A stretch of 64,000 bases of DNA, from positions 1 through 64,000 of the forward strand of contig JAUSMA010000015.1 of assembly GCA_030645475.1 (NCBI GenBank), written 5' to 3'. The notes under the pieces were generated by a model. It searched no databases. It was not told the DNA's origin and saw only the letters and a list, made by a program, of their open reading frames with translations. Source of the stretch: Nitrospirota bacterium. GTDB lineage: Bacteria; Nitrospirota; Nitrospiria; Nitrospirales; Nitrospiraceae. Both the position numbers and the translations under genes were made by a program. The first letter of the stretch is position 1, and each line of letters starts with the position of its first letter. Positions 16,961-25,489 of this stretch are shown piece after piece.

Positions 16961-18082
16961 TTAGATATGTCCGCCTGCCAATGAGTCCGGCGTGCTGATC
17001 ATGGGAGCGTTCGTCGCCGGCGCCGAATCCGTTGCGTCACGCCGATACCGGTCCATCGTCAACAGCATCACACCGAGCACCACCATGAGCGTCAAATTCG
17101 AATAGAGGAGCGCATACCCGGCAATAAACATCAGCCCGATCCCGTAGCCGGCGAGTCGCCCCATGGTCAGCAACTTGATGACCGTATAGGACCAGCAGAG
17201 CAAGCCGGTCATATAGAGCGCAAAGGGGAGGAAAAACGTGTAGCCCATGCCGAACTGGAAAATCCACCCGATGCCGTCTGCCGCCTTCCGAATGTTGCCG
17301 GCCATCGCCGGGTCATATCGATTGAGCAGATAATCCAAGAACAGCATGAGGGTGAAAATGGACACGGCCGTCGCCCAAAACCAGATCGCGCGGCGGCGTT
17401 GCCGTTGATTGCGCGTCCGAAAGGAGACGCCCCGCCCATAGGCCCAAAACACAAGGATACTGGAGAGGACCATCAAGGCCTCGCCTGCGCGATGGGCCTC
17501 GTACACGAACGGCGGAGCCGCGACGGTCCCGATGAAACTATAGGTCGTGGACACGATCTGGTAATACAGCCAGCCCCCGATTCCTAACAGATAGGTCACG
17601 CCCATCGCGCGATGCGACCATTCGGTGTGGGTGGAGAGGTATTCCACCATAAGGCAGATCAAGGCGATCAAGGCGACGGAATTATAGATGGCCGATCCCA
17701 GGAAGGCGGGAGGCACCAACAAGAAGCCCACCGTGAGAAGCAGCAGCAGTACCACGCAGGGAATGACGATCCTATTCGATCCGACAAACCCGCGGCCGGC
17801 CATTCGATTGATCACCCCTACCGCCAAGGCGAGAAACAGCAGAATGGCCACAACATTGAGCAACCACTGCCCGACCTCCGTCAATGCCGTGAAGGTCGGA
17901 ATAATCCACTCATGTGTCTGCGCCAACTTGCTGAGATGCATCCCCAACCGGGACACAAGCCGATAGAGGATCAATTCCGAGAAGGACACAATCAGGACAA
18001 GCTTGATCGTGTACTGGAATAACAGGGATTGATCGCCGATCTTCCCGGTTATTCGATCGATGGTAGAATTTGTAGCCGTCAC
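16961..18082 (-). CDS. Polytopic membrane protein of unknown function
   Basis: About 373 residues with roughly ten hydrophobic helices, for example VVAILLFLALAVGVI, IVIPCVVLLLLLTVGFLLV, VALIALICLMVEYL and GIGLMFIAGYALLYSNL. Two GTG starts are possible; 18082 has AAGGG at a suitable distance. I see no signature of a known transporter or oxidase. Isolated histidines (residues in TEWSHRAMGV and YEAHRAGEALM) lie near membrane segments and might bind haem, but this is a guess. It is transcribed with the TPR and tatA genes. Confidence 0.6.
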   Translation of the reverse strand: MTATNSTIDRITGKIGDQSLLFQYTIKLVLIVSFSELILYRLVSRLGMHLSKLAQTHEWIIPTFTALTEVGQWLLNVVAILLFLALAVGVINRMAGRGFVGSNRIVIPCVVLLLLLTVGFLLVPPAFLGSAIYNSVALIALICLMVEYLSTHTEWSHRAMGVTYLLGIGGWLYYQIVSTTYSFIGTVAAPPFVYEAHRAGEALMVLSSILVFWAYGRGVSFRTRNQRQRRRAIWFWATAVSIFTLMLFLDYLLNRYDPAMAGNIRKAADGIGWIFQFGMGYTFFLPFALYMTGLLCWSYTVIKLLTMGRLAGYGIGLMFIAGYALLYSNLTLMVVLGVMLLTMDRYRRDATDSAPATNAPMISTPDSLAGGHI

Positions 18083-18155
18083 GCTGTACACCCTTGAGGA
18101 AAGGACAAATTATACCGATCGAGAAAAGCCAGGGTCAACGCCGCACAGAACACGG

Positions 18156-19940
18156 TTACTCCGACCCTGTCGGCTGTGGCACGCACACTTCCTGGGCCTT
18201 GGCCCTGGCGATATACAGCAATCCATCGGCCATCGAGTAGTTGAAGGGCAACTCACAGACCACTTCGCTGACCTTTTCGTAGACATGCTGGTAGAGCCGT
18301 TCCGACTCATCCGGCGTCATGCCTTCCGACACTTCATAGAAAAATCCAAGACTGAGGTCTTCTGCCGACGGACGCATGATGCGCCGGATTCCATAACTGC
18401 CCGGATCGCTCATGATCGGGGCCTCTTTTTCCAAATCGAAGAGGCAGGGCTGGCAGGAGAATCCGTACGATTCGTTGAGCCGTTTGTTCTCGACGATGAA
18501 ATTCATCGTCTCACGGGCTTCCTCTTCCTTCTCGGTCGGGAACCCCACGATGATGTAACAATGCACTGCGATCCCCAAGTCGACACAATCGTCGGCGATG
18601 CGCCGCACCCATTCCTGTTTGATCCCTTTCTTCATGAAATCCATCACCCGCTGGTTGAAAGACTCCAATCCGAAAACGATCTTTAAACAGCCTGCGTCCC
18701 GCATCGACGCCAGGAGCTCACATGTGAGATGCTTTTCGAAACGCATCTCACAGGTCCATTTAATGTCCAGCTTCTTGTCGATGATCTGCTGGCACAGGCG
18801 TTTGGTCGGCGAGAGGGCGAAACACTCGTCGGTAAAGAAGAACCGTTGCGCACCATAGCGCTGCTTCAGCCATTCCAATTCCTCAACGGTTCGTCCCGGT
18901 TCCTTCTGCCGGAAGTTCTGGTGATCCAGCGTGAGGGCGCAGAACGCACAATCCTTATAGTAGCAGCCCCGTGAAAACTGGACCGGCAACACCGGCTCCG
19001 GCGACAGGTACAGTCCCAGAGGAAAGCCGTCATAATTCGGCGCCGGCAACTGGTTGATATTTTCCGAGTAGAACGGCTGGTTGACTGTGATCTTCCCGTT
19101 CTGCCGATAAATCAGGTTGGGAACCTTGCTGAAATCTTTCTTCCCGTCCAACTGATTGACGAGTTCAAGCAACGCCGTTTCGCCCTCGAATACGATAATA
19201 TCGTCGGTCAGATCGAAGAGGCTCGGACAGCGCCGTAAGTTATCGACCAATCTGGTGAAGATGCTGCCGCCAATGGTCAGATGGATATTGGGAGCCGCCT
19301 CCTTGATCAAACGACAAAGTGTCAGACCAGGAATAATCTGCGAGGTCGCCGTAATCGAGACACCGATTAAGTCAGGCTGATCACGGATAATCGACTGAAG
19401 GAATCGTTCACGGAACAGCTTGATATAGGGATTCTGCGTCTCATCCCTGATGATCTTCATCAGGTCTTTGGACGAATAGATGGAACAGTTACCGAACTGA
19501 TTATCCACGACTGTCAGCCTGGTCGGGAAGTAGACCGTGGAAATTACTTCCAGCCATTTGTCGATCAGAAAGAGGCTCTCTTTGTAGGATTCAATATCGT
19601 AAAAACCTTCCCCGCGAAGGGTCTCTTTGGCCGGTTCAATCCGATCAATGAGATAGGGGAAGCGGTCCAGCGACTCCACGACTCTCGCCAAATGCTCGGC
19701 ACTTCCCGGTCCAGTTTCACCGGTTCGATTCTGTTCAAGCGCTCGCCGTTTATCGAGCAACTCTTGATACAGCTCCACTCCGTAGGCGTGCGTCACCACT
19801 CCGTCTAAGAGTTCAATCCCAAGATCGCGTTGAGAGACGTTCGAGACGCCACCCTGAACGAGAAATCCCGTCAATGAAGGAAGGCTGAGATAGGGCTGTG
19901 AGGGATGCCACGTTGGAGGAAAGAGCAGTGAAACCTTCAT
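18156..19940 (-). CDS. B12-type radical SAM enzyme (uncharacterised)
   Basis: The 594-residue protein has an N-terminal cobalamin-binding-like region (MKVSLLFPPTWHPSQPYLSL ... IGVSITATSQIIPG) and a radical SAM core. The iron-sulfur motif is SRGCYYKDCAFC, the CxxxxCxxC spacing usual in the B12-radical SAM group. The later GLESFNQRVMDFMKKGIK and IVGFPTEKEEEA blocks belong to the same family. Such enzymes methylate or rearrange unreactive carbons. No substrate is suggested by the neighbours. Length and motifs appear intact. Confidence 0.8.
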   Translation of the reverse strand: MKVSLLFPPTWHPSQPYLSLPSLTGFLVQGGVSNVSQRDLGIELLDGVVTHAYGVELYQELLDKRRALEQNRTGETGPGSAEHLARVVESLDRFPYLIDRIEPAKETLRGEGFYDIESYKESLFLIDKWLEVISTVYFPTRLTVVDNQFGNCSIYSSKDLMKIIRDETQNPYIKLFRERFLQSIIRDQPDLIGVSITATSQIIPGLTLCRLIKEAAPNIHLTIGGSIFTRLVDNLRRCPSLFDLTDDIIVFEGETALLELVNQLDGKKDFSKVPNLIYRQNGKITVNQPFYSENINQLPAPNYDGFPLGLYLSPEPVLPVQFSRGCYYKDCAFCALTLDHQNFRQKEPGRTVEELEWLKQRYGAQRFFFTDECFALSPTKRLCQQIIDKKLDIKWTCEMRFEKHLTCELLASMRDAGCLKIVFGLESFNQRVMDFMKKGIKQEWVRRIADDCVDLGIAVHCYIIVGFPTEKEEEARETMNFIVENKRLNESYGFSCQPCLFDLEKEAPIMSDPGSYGIRRIMRPSAEDLSLGFFYEVSEGMTPDESERLYQHVYEKVSEVVCELPFNYSMADGLLYIARAKAQEVCVPQPTGSE

Positions 19941-20103
19941 GCTAAATCACCACCAACTTGAGTGAAAAATAAGACGTTTTCTCAATAAAATCGGACAATG
20001 TTTTATACACTCCGGTATCGGCCAAATGCAACCCTCGGAGGTCCTGCTCATCGCATAGAGAGCGGTCGCAACGACTTGCCGCTGGCTCTGTCCAGCCTGC
20101 CAG

Positions 20104-20145
20104 TAAAAAAGAGAAACCCCAGTCCAGCTTCACGCCGGACTGGGG
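20104..20145 (-). terminator. Intrinsic terminator after the NxrC gene
   Basis: CCCCAGTCCAGC pairs with GCCGGACTGGGG across a five-base loop (20117-20145). On the minus strand the stem is followed by TTTCTCTTTTTTAC. The hairpin lies about 65 bases after the stop of the gene at 20210-21163 and probably ends that transcript; CTTTCTTG on the other side allows partial plus-strand use. Confidence 0.85.
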
Positions 20146-20209
20146 CTTTCTTGTTGGCTCTGACTCCTACCCTAGCGGTAAGAGATGGTCTCTCCAGAGA
20201 CCGGTTTCC

Positions 20210-21163
20210 CTACTGAAGCTTCAGGGTAAACCAGGTGGAGAGCGCCTTCATGCCGTTACGCTCGACGTTGTTGCCGTCCCACACCGCGAAGGCGATGGGC
20301 ACAGACATTCCCGCCTTGAACTGGGTATCGTTGGCGTCACCGGTTTCCAACGAGCGCTTCACCACTACGCGCCAGGTTGGACCAGAGTATCCACCGCCCT
20401 TGACGGAACCTGATGGCTCCCACACGCCGTTGCCGATGACATCCTGATGCGCTTGTGTGGTCAGGGTGCTGAAGCCATTGGCGTTCAGATCCTCGACCGA
20501 GCTCACGCGCAACGTCGGATCGGACATGATGTTGCCCGACCAGATACCAGGATTGAAGGGCCCGAGGCTGCGACCGATCCGGTCAGGATAGGTCACGCCG
20601 CCAGCCGGCTCTTCAAAATAGTAGTCCCAGAAAATGCCCGGGTATTGATCGTCCACGTCCCACATACCCGCGCTATCCTTACCGAGATCCTTCTGCCATT
20701 CTGCGTTCCACCGCCAGATGTTGGTGGTGCCGCCCGACTGGCCCATACATTGGAACGGTGGTGCTCCAGCCGTGTTGACCGGGAACATAAGCGCCACCTG
20801 GTCCCGAAAGTCCTGGGGACCAATCGTCGTATCGTTCTTGGTCTGGTCATTCCACTCCAAACGCATACCGACTTCTTTACCGTTGGTCATGGCCTTCACA
20901 AACACCGACTTCACCGAAATGTTCGGGTGCATCGGTGTGGTGATCAGCTGTCCGCTCAACGGAACGATCACGCCTGGCACACTCTCCCAAACCGGGTTGG
21001 CGCCATCCATGGGAATCGCTCCCTTGATGGCCTTCGCCGGAATCGTGACCGGTTGGCTGACAGCCAACGGCACCTGCCCGATCGTCAGCATCACGCCGAC
21101 GATCAACGCAGAGAGAAGAATGCCAAACACCACACGCTTACTGTGTGTCTGCACTACTCTCAT
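20210..21163 (-). CDS. nxrC: NxrC-type gamma subunit of a nitrite-oxidoreductase-like enzyme
   Basis: A 317-residue exported haem-b protein of the DMSO-reductase type II gamma-subunit family. It has a signal peptide (VVFGILLSALIVGVMLTIGQ). The family blocks are PLSGQLITTPMHP, RLEWNDQTKND, QCMGQSGGTTNIWRWNAEWQ (probable Met ligand), VSSVEDLNANGFSTL and FAVWDGNNVERNGMKALSTW (probable Lys ligand). Nitrospira NXR is periplasmic-facing, and proteins like this are the proposed third subunit. It is a single-gene unit with its own terminator, followed upstream by the TorD-like chaperone gene. The symbol rests on family resemblance; catalytic subunits are elsewhere. Confidence 0.75.
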   Translation of the reverse strand: MRVVQTHSKRVVFGILLSALIVGVMLTIGQVPLAVSQPVTIPAKAIKGAIPMDGANPVWESVPGVIVPLSGQLITTPMHPNISVKSVFVKAMTNGKEVGMRLEWNDQTKNDTTIGPQDFRDQVALMFPVNTAGAPPFQCMGQSGGTTNIWRWNAEWQKDLGKDSAGMWDVDDQYPGIFWDYYFEEPAGGVTYPDRIGRSLGPFNPGIWSGNIMSDPTLRVSSVEDLNANGFSTLTTQAHQDVIGNGVWEPSGSVKGGGYSGPTWRVVVKRSLETGDANDTQFKAGMSVPIAFAVWDGNNVERNGMKALSTWFTLKLQ

Positions 21164-21260
21164 AGGACTACTCCTCCTCTCGATTAAAAGATTAAGAACG
21201 GTGGCCCAAGATAACTGCCGACAAACAAAAAATAGAGACCCTCATAAATACAGACAATGG

Positions 21261-22232
21261 TTAGGCGGTTCCACTTGGCCCCCCCTCCTCCTTGTCTTTG
21301 CCCTGATCCTTTTTATCCAAGAACGACTCGGCGCCCACTTCGTTCAGCAACAGGCTCAGCTCGTTTCCCTGATCTTGCGCGCCGCACTCGTACGTCTGGC
21401 CTTCCGGCGCATTAAACGTTGCCGGACGATAATCGGTTTCCGAATAGGGCTGCGGAATGACCCCCAGGAACGCTGCTTCAAAATCCATCCACTCCGCCAT
21501 TAAGTCTGCTACGTGTTTATACAAACCTGAATCCGCCTTCTTCCCCAACATCAGGCAAAACAGCGGGACCCACCGGCCGATATGATTCTTGACGAATTTT
21601 TTCTGCGCATCCAGAACGATCTGCGTCTTGTCTGCTCCATCGTGGCAGCGGGAGTAGGATTCTTTGTAGGCGAGAAAATGCATGAACTCAAACTCGACGC
21701 TCAAATGATCAAGTCGCTCATGAATATCTTTGGACAGCTCCACCCCGAACGCACGATAGAATCCTGCGATATCCCCCATAACCTGAGATTGCGCAAACAC
21801 GTGGTCGTTTCCGAAGAGCGTTTCGTAGGGAGGACAATCAAGGGTGATGACATTACTGAAGACTCGACGATGCTCGGCCTGCAGATCGATGAGTTGCCAG
21901 TTCGCACATTCTGACGCGACAACTTTCCCGATCTGATCGAACTGCTTGCGCAACAGCACCAGCTTTTGCTTGGCTCGCTCCCCGCCAATACCGTCGAGCG
22001 CTGCGTCTAAGGCATCGATCGCCGCGCGACCATCCTCGACAAACTCACCACATTGTACGTAATCAAGAAACTCATCGTCTTCGGGGTAGAGCAAACTCCA
22101 GGACACGAGCAGATAGAGTTTGCTGCGATTGAGGGCGCGTTCGACCGCAGGCGAGTCTTTAATGGCCGGCGTAGTCGGAATGACCGCGGCTGCGACTGGA
22201 GAATTCATTTGCACCGGCTGTTTACTCGTCAT
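21261..22232 (-). CDS. TorD/NarJ-like molybdoenzyme chaperone
   Basis: The start is ATG 22232, with GAGGAG upstream, giving 323 residues. The conserved chaperone block is CPPYETLFG, then VMGDIAGFYRAFGVE and DHLSVEFEFMHFLA, as in TorD, DmsD and NarJ proteins. These bind the twin-arginine leader of a molybdoenzyme and hold it until the cofactor is inserted. Here the client is probably NxrA. The N-terminal 40 residues and the acidic C-terminus (KKDQGKDKEEGG) extend beyond the usual length. A good sigma-70 promoter lies upstream at 22315-22343. Confidence 0.8.
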   Translation of the reverse strand: MTSKQPVQMNSPVAAAVIPTTPAIKDSPAVERALNRSKLYLLVSWSLLYPEDDEFLDYVQCGEFVEDGRAAIDALDAALDGIGGERAKQKLVLLRKQFDQIGKVVASECANWQLIDLQAEHRRVFSNVITLDCPPYETLFGNDHVFAQSQVMGDIAGFYRAFGVELSKDIHERLDHLSVEFEFMHFLAYKESYSRCHDGADKTQIVLDAQKKFVKNHIGRWVPLFCLMLGKKADSGLYKHVADLMAEWMDFEAAFLGVIPQPYSETDYRPATFNAPEGQTYECGAQDQGNELSLLLNEVGAESFLDKKDQGKDKEEGGPSGTA

Positions 22233-22314
22233 GAGAATCAGCTCCTCGGTTGACCCTGTTGCCCACATCAATTTTCCGGGCACTTGAGGTCAAACCTTTG
22301 GCACAGGCTCGCGT

Positions 22315-22343
22315 ATGATAGGTAAAGGCCCAGGGGTTGTCAA
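22315..22343 (-). promoter_or_regulatory. Sigma-70-type promoter for the TorD-like chaperone gene
   Basis: On the minus strand TTGACA (22343-22338) and TATCAT (22320-22315) are separated by 17 bases. The match is 6/6 at -35 and 5/6 at -10. It lies about 83 bases before ATG 22232. Confidence 0.7.
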
Positions 22344-22463
22344 GCGCGATCTCACCCTGTGCAAGGGATAATCTAAGCCGATGATTTCTCAAATTATTCT
22401 CCCGCGTAATACATTCATTTTTGCTTCAATTTTCCTGCTTGCATTCAGACACATTTCTGTGGA

Positions 22464-23066
22464 CTACGAACTCGCCTGCGCCAACAATCTATACGGCGTG
22501 ATTCGAATGGCCACATGATCATTCACCGTTCGACAGACTTGCTCACACAATCCACATCCGACGCACCGCTCAGCCGTCACCACAAGCCGCTGCATGTCAA
22601 AATCCATTGATAAGGCATCCGTAGGACACTTCGACGCACAGGCATGACAGCCCTGCCCCGCCGTGCAGACTCGATGCGATACCACAGCACGGCCCATTCG
22701 TATCTGCTCGCGTCCTTCGACCGGGAGCAGCGCGTCAGTCGCACAGGCCGAAATGCAGGGCACATCCTCGCAAAGATAGCAGGGCACCTGATCCGCAAAA
22801 ATCACCGGCGTCCCGTTCTGCGGATGGAATGTGATCGATCCGTACGGGCAGATCTTGGCGCAATCGCCGCACTGCGTGCATCGCTCTAGAAACAATGTCT
22901 CGTCCACGGCACCGGGAGGGCGCAACCAATCCGTCCGTACCGGTGGTGGAGCTGGCTGCTCCGGCACCGCCGCTTGATGCTTGGCAAACTCCTGTGCCGC
23001 CTTGGCGACGGACACGACGGAATCCTTGAGAAAGTCGCGACGTCCGTATGATGAATCGGTAGCCAC
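22464..23066 (-). CDS. NapG-like ferredoxin with four [4Fe-4S] sites and a Tat-type leader
   Basis: A 200-residue iron-sulfur protein. The N-terminus contains GRRDFLKDSVVS, matching the twin-arginine RRxFLK pattern of NapG-type proteins. Four cysteine clusters follow: CTQCGDCAKICP, CYLCEDVPCISAC, CTAGQGCHACASKCP and CVGCGLCEQVC. It resembles NapG/NapF and could carry electrons to or from a periplasmic molybdoenzyme. The start is GTG 23066 without a strong ribosome site. It is 14 bases downstream of the HELLH protein gene, implying one transcript. Confidence 0.8.
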   Translation of the reverse strand: MATDSSYGRRDFLKDSVVSVAKAAQEFAKHQAAVPEQPAPPPVRTDWLRPPGAVDETLFLERCTQCGDCAKICPYGSITFHPQNGTPVIFADQVPCYLCEDVPCISACATDALLPVEGREQIRMGRAVVSHRVCTAGQGCHACASKCPTDALSMDFDMQRLVVTAERCVGCGLCEQVCRTVNDHVAIRITPYRLLAQASS

Positions 23067-23080
23067 AGCGGTTCACACCG

Positions 23081-24079
23081 TTACATGACACCGTCGGCGC
23101 GCAGCTTGTAGACCTCGACGCAACGATCGCACGCCCCGAATTCAATGTCCCAGCCCGGGTGATTCTCGCGGATAAAATCGAGCACATAGGGCTCGATCTT
23201 GTTGCCCATATCCTCGACCCACGAATAGGTCGGAAACCGGCAGAGGGGGCAGGGAAACCCCGGCATCAACATGACTTTATTTTCGGTTTCCGGAACCTCT
23301 CCCCCCTCGACATCCACGGCACGGTCCATCACCCGCAAGGTATCCGAGGCCATTTCGATCAATTCCGAGTGGGTGAAGAAACTGGTCTGCCACAACCCCT
23401 CGAATACGGATTTCAATTGTGGTGCGGGAATTTTACGATACCAGGACCGAAACTCTTTGAACCGGTCTTCCTTCCTGAGCATCGGCTCTTTGCCGGCGAC
23501 CGTCAGTCGGCTGTCCACGGTGAGACTCCACAAGATGCGATAGCGATGGAGGATGAGGGTTTCTTCACCGGGATTTTGCCCAACCTTGGTATCAGGATCG
23601 TACCCAAAAACAGGATCCAGCATGTCCGAGATATGCAACAATTCGTGGCGGCAATACCGCGTGAGTGCAGGATCGTAGAATCGGCGCGGAATCAGCTTAA
23701 TCCCGACGCCCTTCAATCCCTTCTCTTCGAACTCCCGAGCCATCTCATGTTCGACGGATCCCCACTTCCGAAGAATGTCGACACCTTCCTGATCTTCCTT
23801 GAGCACCCCTTTGACGAGCACGATCCCGACGCGCTCTTTCAGAAGAGGATACTCGTTGAAGGCATCGCGGATGATGTCGGAGAATCCCCAGGTCCCGAAC
23901 ATATACTGGTAGAGCTTCTTGAACTCACTCTCACGATCATCGAGCGTAAACTTCTCATAGATCGGATCGGCGAGTTCGTGAAACTCCTTATAATAGGTGG
24001 GGTCGCCTTCCCGTTCCGTCTTTTCAACGAACGAGTCGATCACCTCTTGCAACAATGCAGGCTGAAAACGAAGTTCCAT
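23081..24079 (-). CDS. Unrecognised protein with HELLH motif and paired CxxC sites
   Basis: The start is ATG 24079 (MELRFQPALLQEVIDSF), giving 332 residues; longer frames would begin in non-coding sequence. It contains RYCRHELLHISDMLDP with HELLH at residues 145-149, the HExxH pattern of zinc peptidases. The C-terminal end has CPLCRFPTYSW and CDRCVEVY, four cysteines fit to bind a metal. No signal peptide or membrane helix is seen. Immediately upstream of the NapG-like gene and close to the chaperone gene, it may serve maturation of NXR-like enzymes. I know no named family for it. Confidence 0.65.
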   Translation of the reverse strand: MELRFQPALLQEVIDSFVEKTEREGDPTYYKEFHELADPIYEKFTLDDRESEFKKLYQYMFGTWGFSDIIRDAFNEYPLLKERVGIVLVKGVLKEDQEGVDILRKWGSVEHEMAREFEEKGLKGVGIKLIPRRFYDPALTRYCRHELLHISDMLDPVFGYDPDTKVGQNPGEETLILHRYRILWSLTVDSRLTVAGKEPMLRKEDRFKEFRSWYRKIPAPQLKSVFEGLWQTSFFTHSELIEMASDTLRVMDRAVDVEGGEVPETENKVMLMPGFPCPLCRFPTYSWVEDMGNKIEPYVLDFIRENHPGWDIEFGACDRCVEVYKLRADGVM

Positions 24080-24294
24080 AGATAGTCCTTGGTCGTCCAC
24101 ATCCGGACTGGGTTCGACGGCACACCCCGTTGAGGGATGCGAGCCGGCTCTCATCACGGCTTGACTTGATAGCGGAGCTTCTCTTACGATCACCTCAAGC
24201 CGACGCGAATTATACGGGCCCGAATCGCCGATTTGCAATCAAGCCGGTCGTCGTGGGCCGCTCCATCTTGTTCCGACCGTAAGGATTATGAAAC

Positions 24295-25395
24295 ATGGCT
24301 GATCAGATTGCGCCCCCACTTGCTCCCTCGCCATCCCCGCTCACCCCATCGTCACGAGCAGGCGCCGCGCCAGTCGACTTCCTCGAGTACTGGAAAACAG
24401 GGGCACGGGAGCTCACGACGTATCGCGGCCATTCGCATGGCGTGTGGTCGGTCGCCTTCTCGCCGGACGGATTGACCCTTGCCAGCGGAGGGGTCGACCG
24501 GCTCGTCCGCATTTGGGATATTGAAACCGGGCGCCTCCTGCGCTCGCTCAGGGGACATACCGCGGACATCCGATCCGTCGTGTTTACGCCAGACGGCCAG
24601 ACGTTGGCCACTGCCAGCGAGGACCGGACCATTCGCCTCTGGAACCCGCACACCGGTGAGTCCAAGAAGCTGCTCTTTACGCGCTACGACCATAACGTCG
24701 TCAGTCTCTCTCTCTCACCGGACGGTCTCATGCTCGCGCGCGGCAGCCACAATAAAGACATCAAGATCTGGGAAGTCACCACCGGCACCGAGCTCATGAC
24801 GCTCCTCGGCAAGGACCAGTACGACCACCATTGGTCGGTCTGCGTCGCCTTTTCACCGGATGGGATGCACCTCGCCAGTGGAACGGACATCGGCAAGATC
24901 AAACTGTGGGAAGTGCTGCCGAGCGGAGAAGAAAAGATCCTGCATAACGGGCATTGGAAACAGGACGACGACGATACCAGTGAAACGCGCGGATACTTCG
25001 TCGAAGACGACGGGGGATTTCAAAAGCCGATGGATTATTGGATCGGCGCCATGACCTTTACCCCCGATGCCAAACTCCTGATTACCGGGAGCCGCGATCA
25101 GACGATCAAATTATTCGACATGCCCAAGGTGGCGGAACAGCGGACGCTGAAAGGCCATACCGGCTGGGTACGTGCGCTCGCCGTGACCCCGGACAGCAAA
25201 GTACTCATCAGCGCCGGCGATGACGCCACGATTCGCTTCTGGGACCTCTCGAACGGCCGCTGCTTCAGAACGCTCAAGGCCCATACTGCAGGCATCCGCG
25301 GGATTACCCTCTCTCCAGATGGCATGACATTGGCCAGTGCGTCATGGGATCGCACGGTGAAAATCTGGGTGGGGGGAACGGAACCGGCAGAGTAA
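24295..25395 (+). CDS. WD40-repeat protein
   Basis: A 366-residue protein with seven WD40 units. Each ends in a pattern such as DRLVRIWDIETGRLL, DRTIRLWNPHTGES or DATIRFWDLSNGRCF, and begins GHSHGVWSVAFSPDG-like. A complete seven-bladed propeller is expected. No signal peptide; the N-terminus is proline-rich (LAPSPSPLTPSSRAG). It is the only plus-strand gene for many kilobases and converges on the two-component genes. Its function is likely protein interaction. Confidence 0.85.
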   Translation: MADQIAPPLAPSPSPLTPSSRAGAAPVDFLEYWKTGARELTTYRGHSHGVWSVAFSPDGLTLASGGVDRLVRIWDIETGRLLRSLRGHTADIRSVVFTPDGQTLATASEDRTIRLWNPHTGESKKLLFTRYDHNVVSLSLSPDGLMLARGSHNKDIKIWEVTTGTELMTLLGKDQYDHHWSVCVAFSPDGMHLASGTDIGKIKLWEVLPSGEEKILHNGHWKQDDDDTSETRGYFVEDDGGFQKPMDYWIGAMTFTPDAKLLITGSRDQTIKLFDMPKVAEQRTLKGHTGWVRALAVTPDSKVLISAGDDATIRFWDLSNGRCFRTLKAHTAGIRGITLSPDGMTLASASWDRTVKIWVGGTEPAE

Positions 25396-25408
25396 CACAG
25401 GGCACCAG

Positions 25409-25449
25409 CAGGGCTGAGCGGAGAGCGGACCCCTGCCGCCTCAGCCCTG
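25409..25449. terminator. Hairpin between convergent genes
   Basis: CAGGGCTGAG (25409-25418) pairs with CTCAGCCCTG (25440-25449). It lies between the convergent WD40 and response-regulator genes and may terminate both, although T tracts are weak. Confidence 0.5.
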
Positions 25450-25489
25450 ACTCCATTCTCAAGAATCCAGCGGCCTGTTCAGCATCGTG

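Noticed and set aside
22296-22316. TGGCAC followed by GC, considered as a sigma-54 promoter
   Set aside because: Spacing and the -12 element do not match, and it points away from the neighbouring genes.
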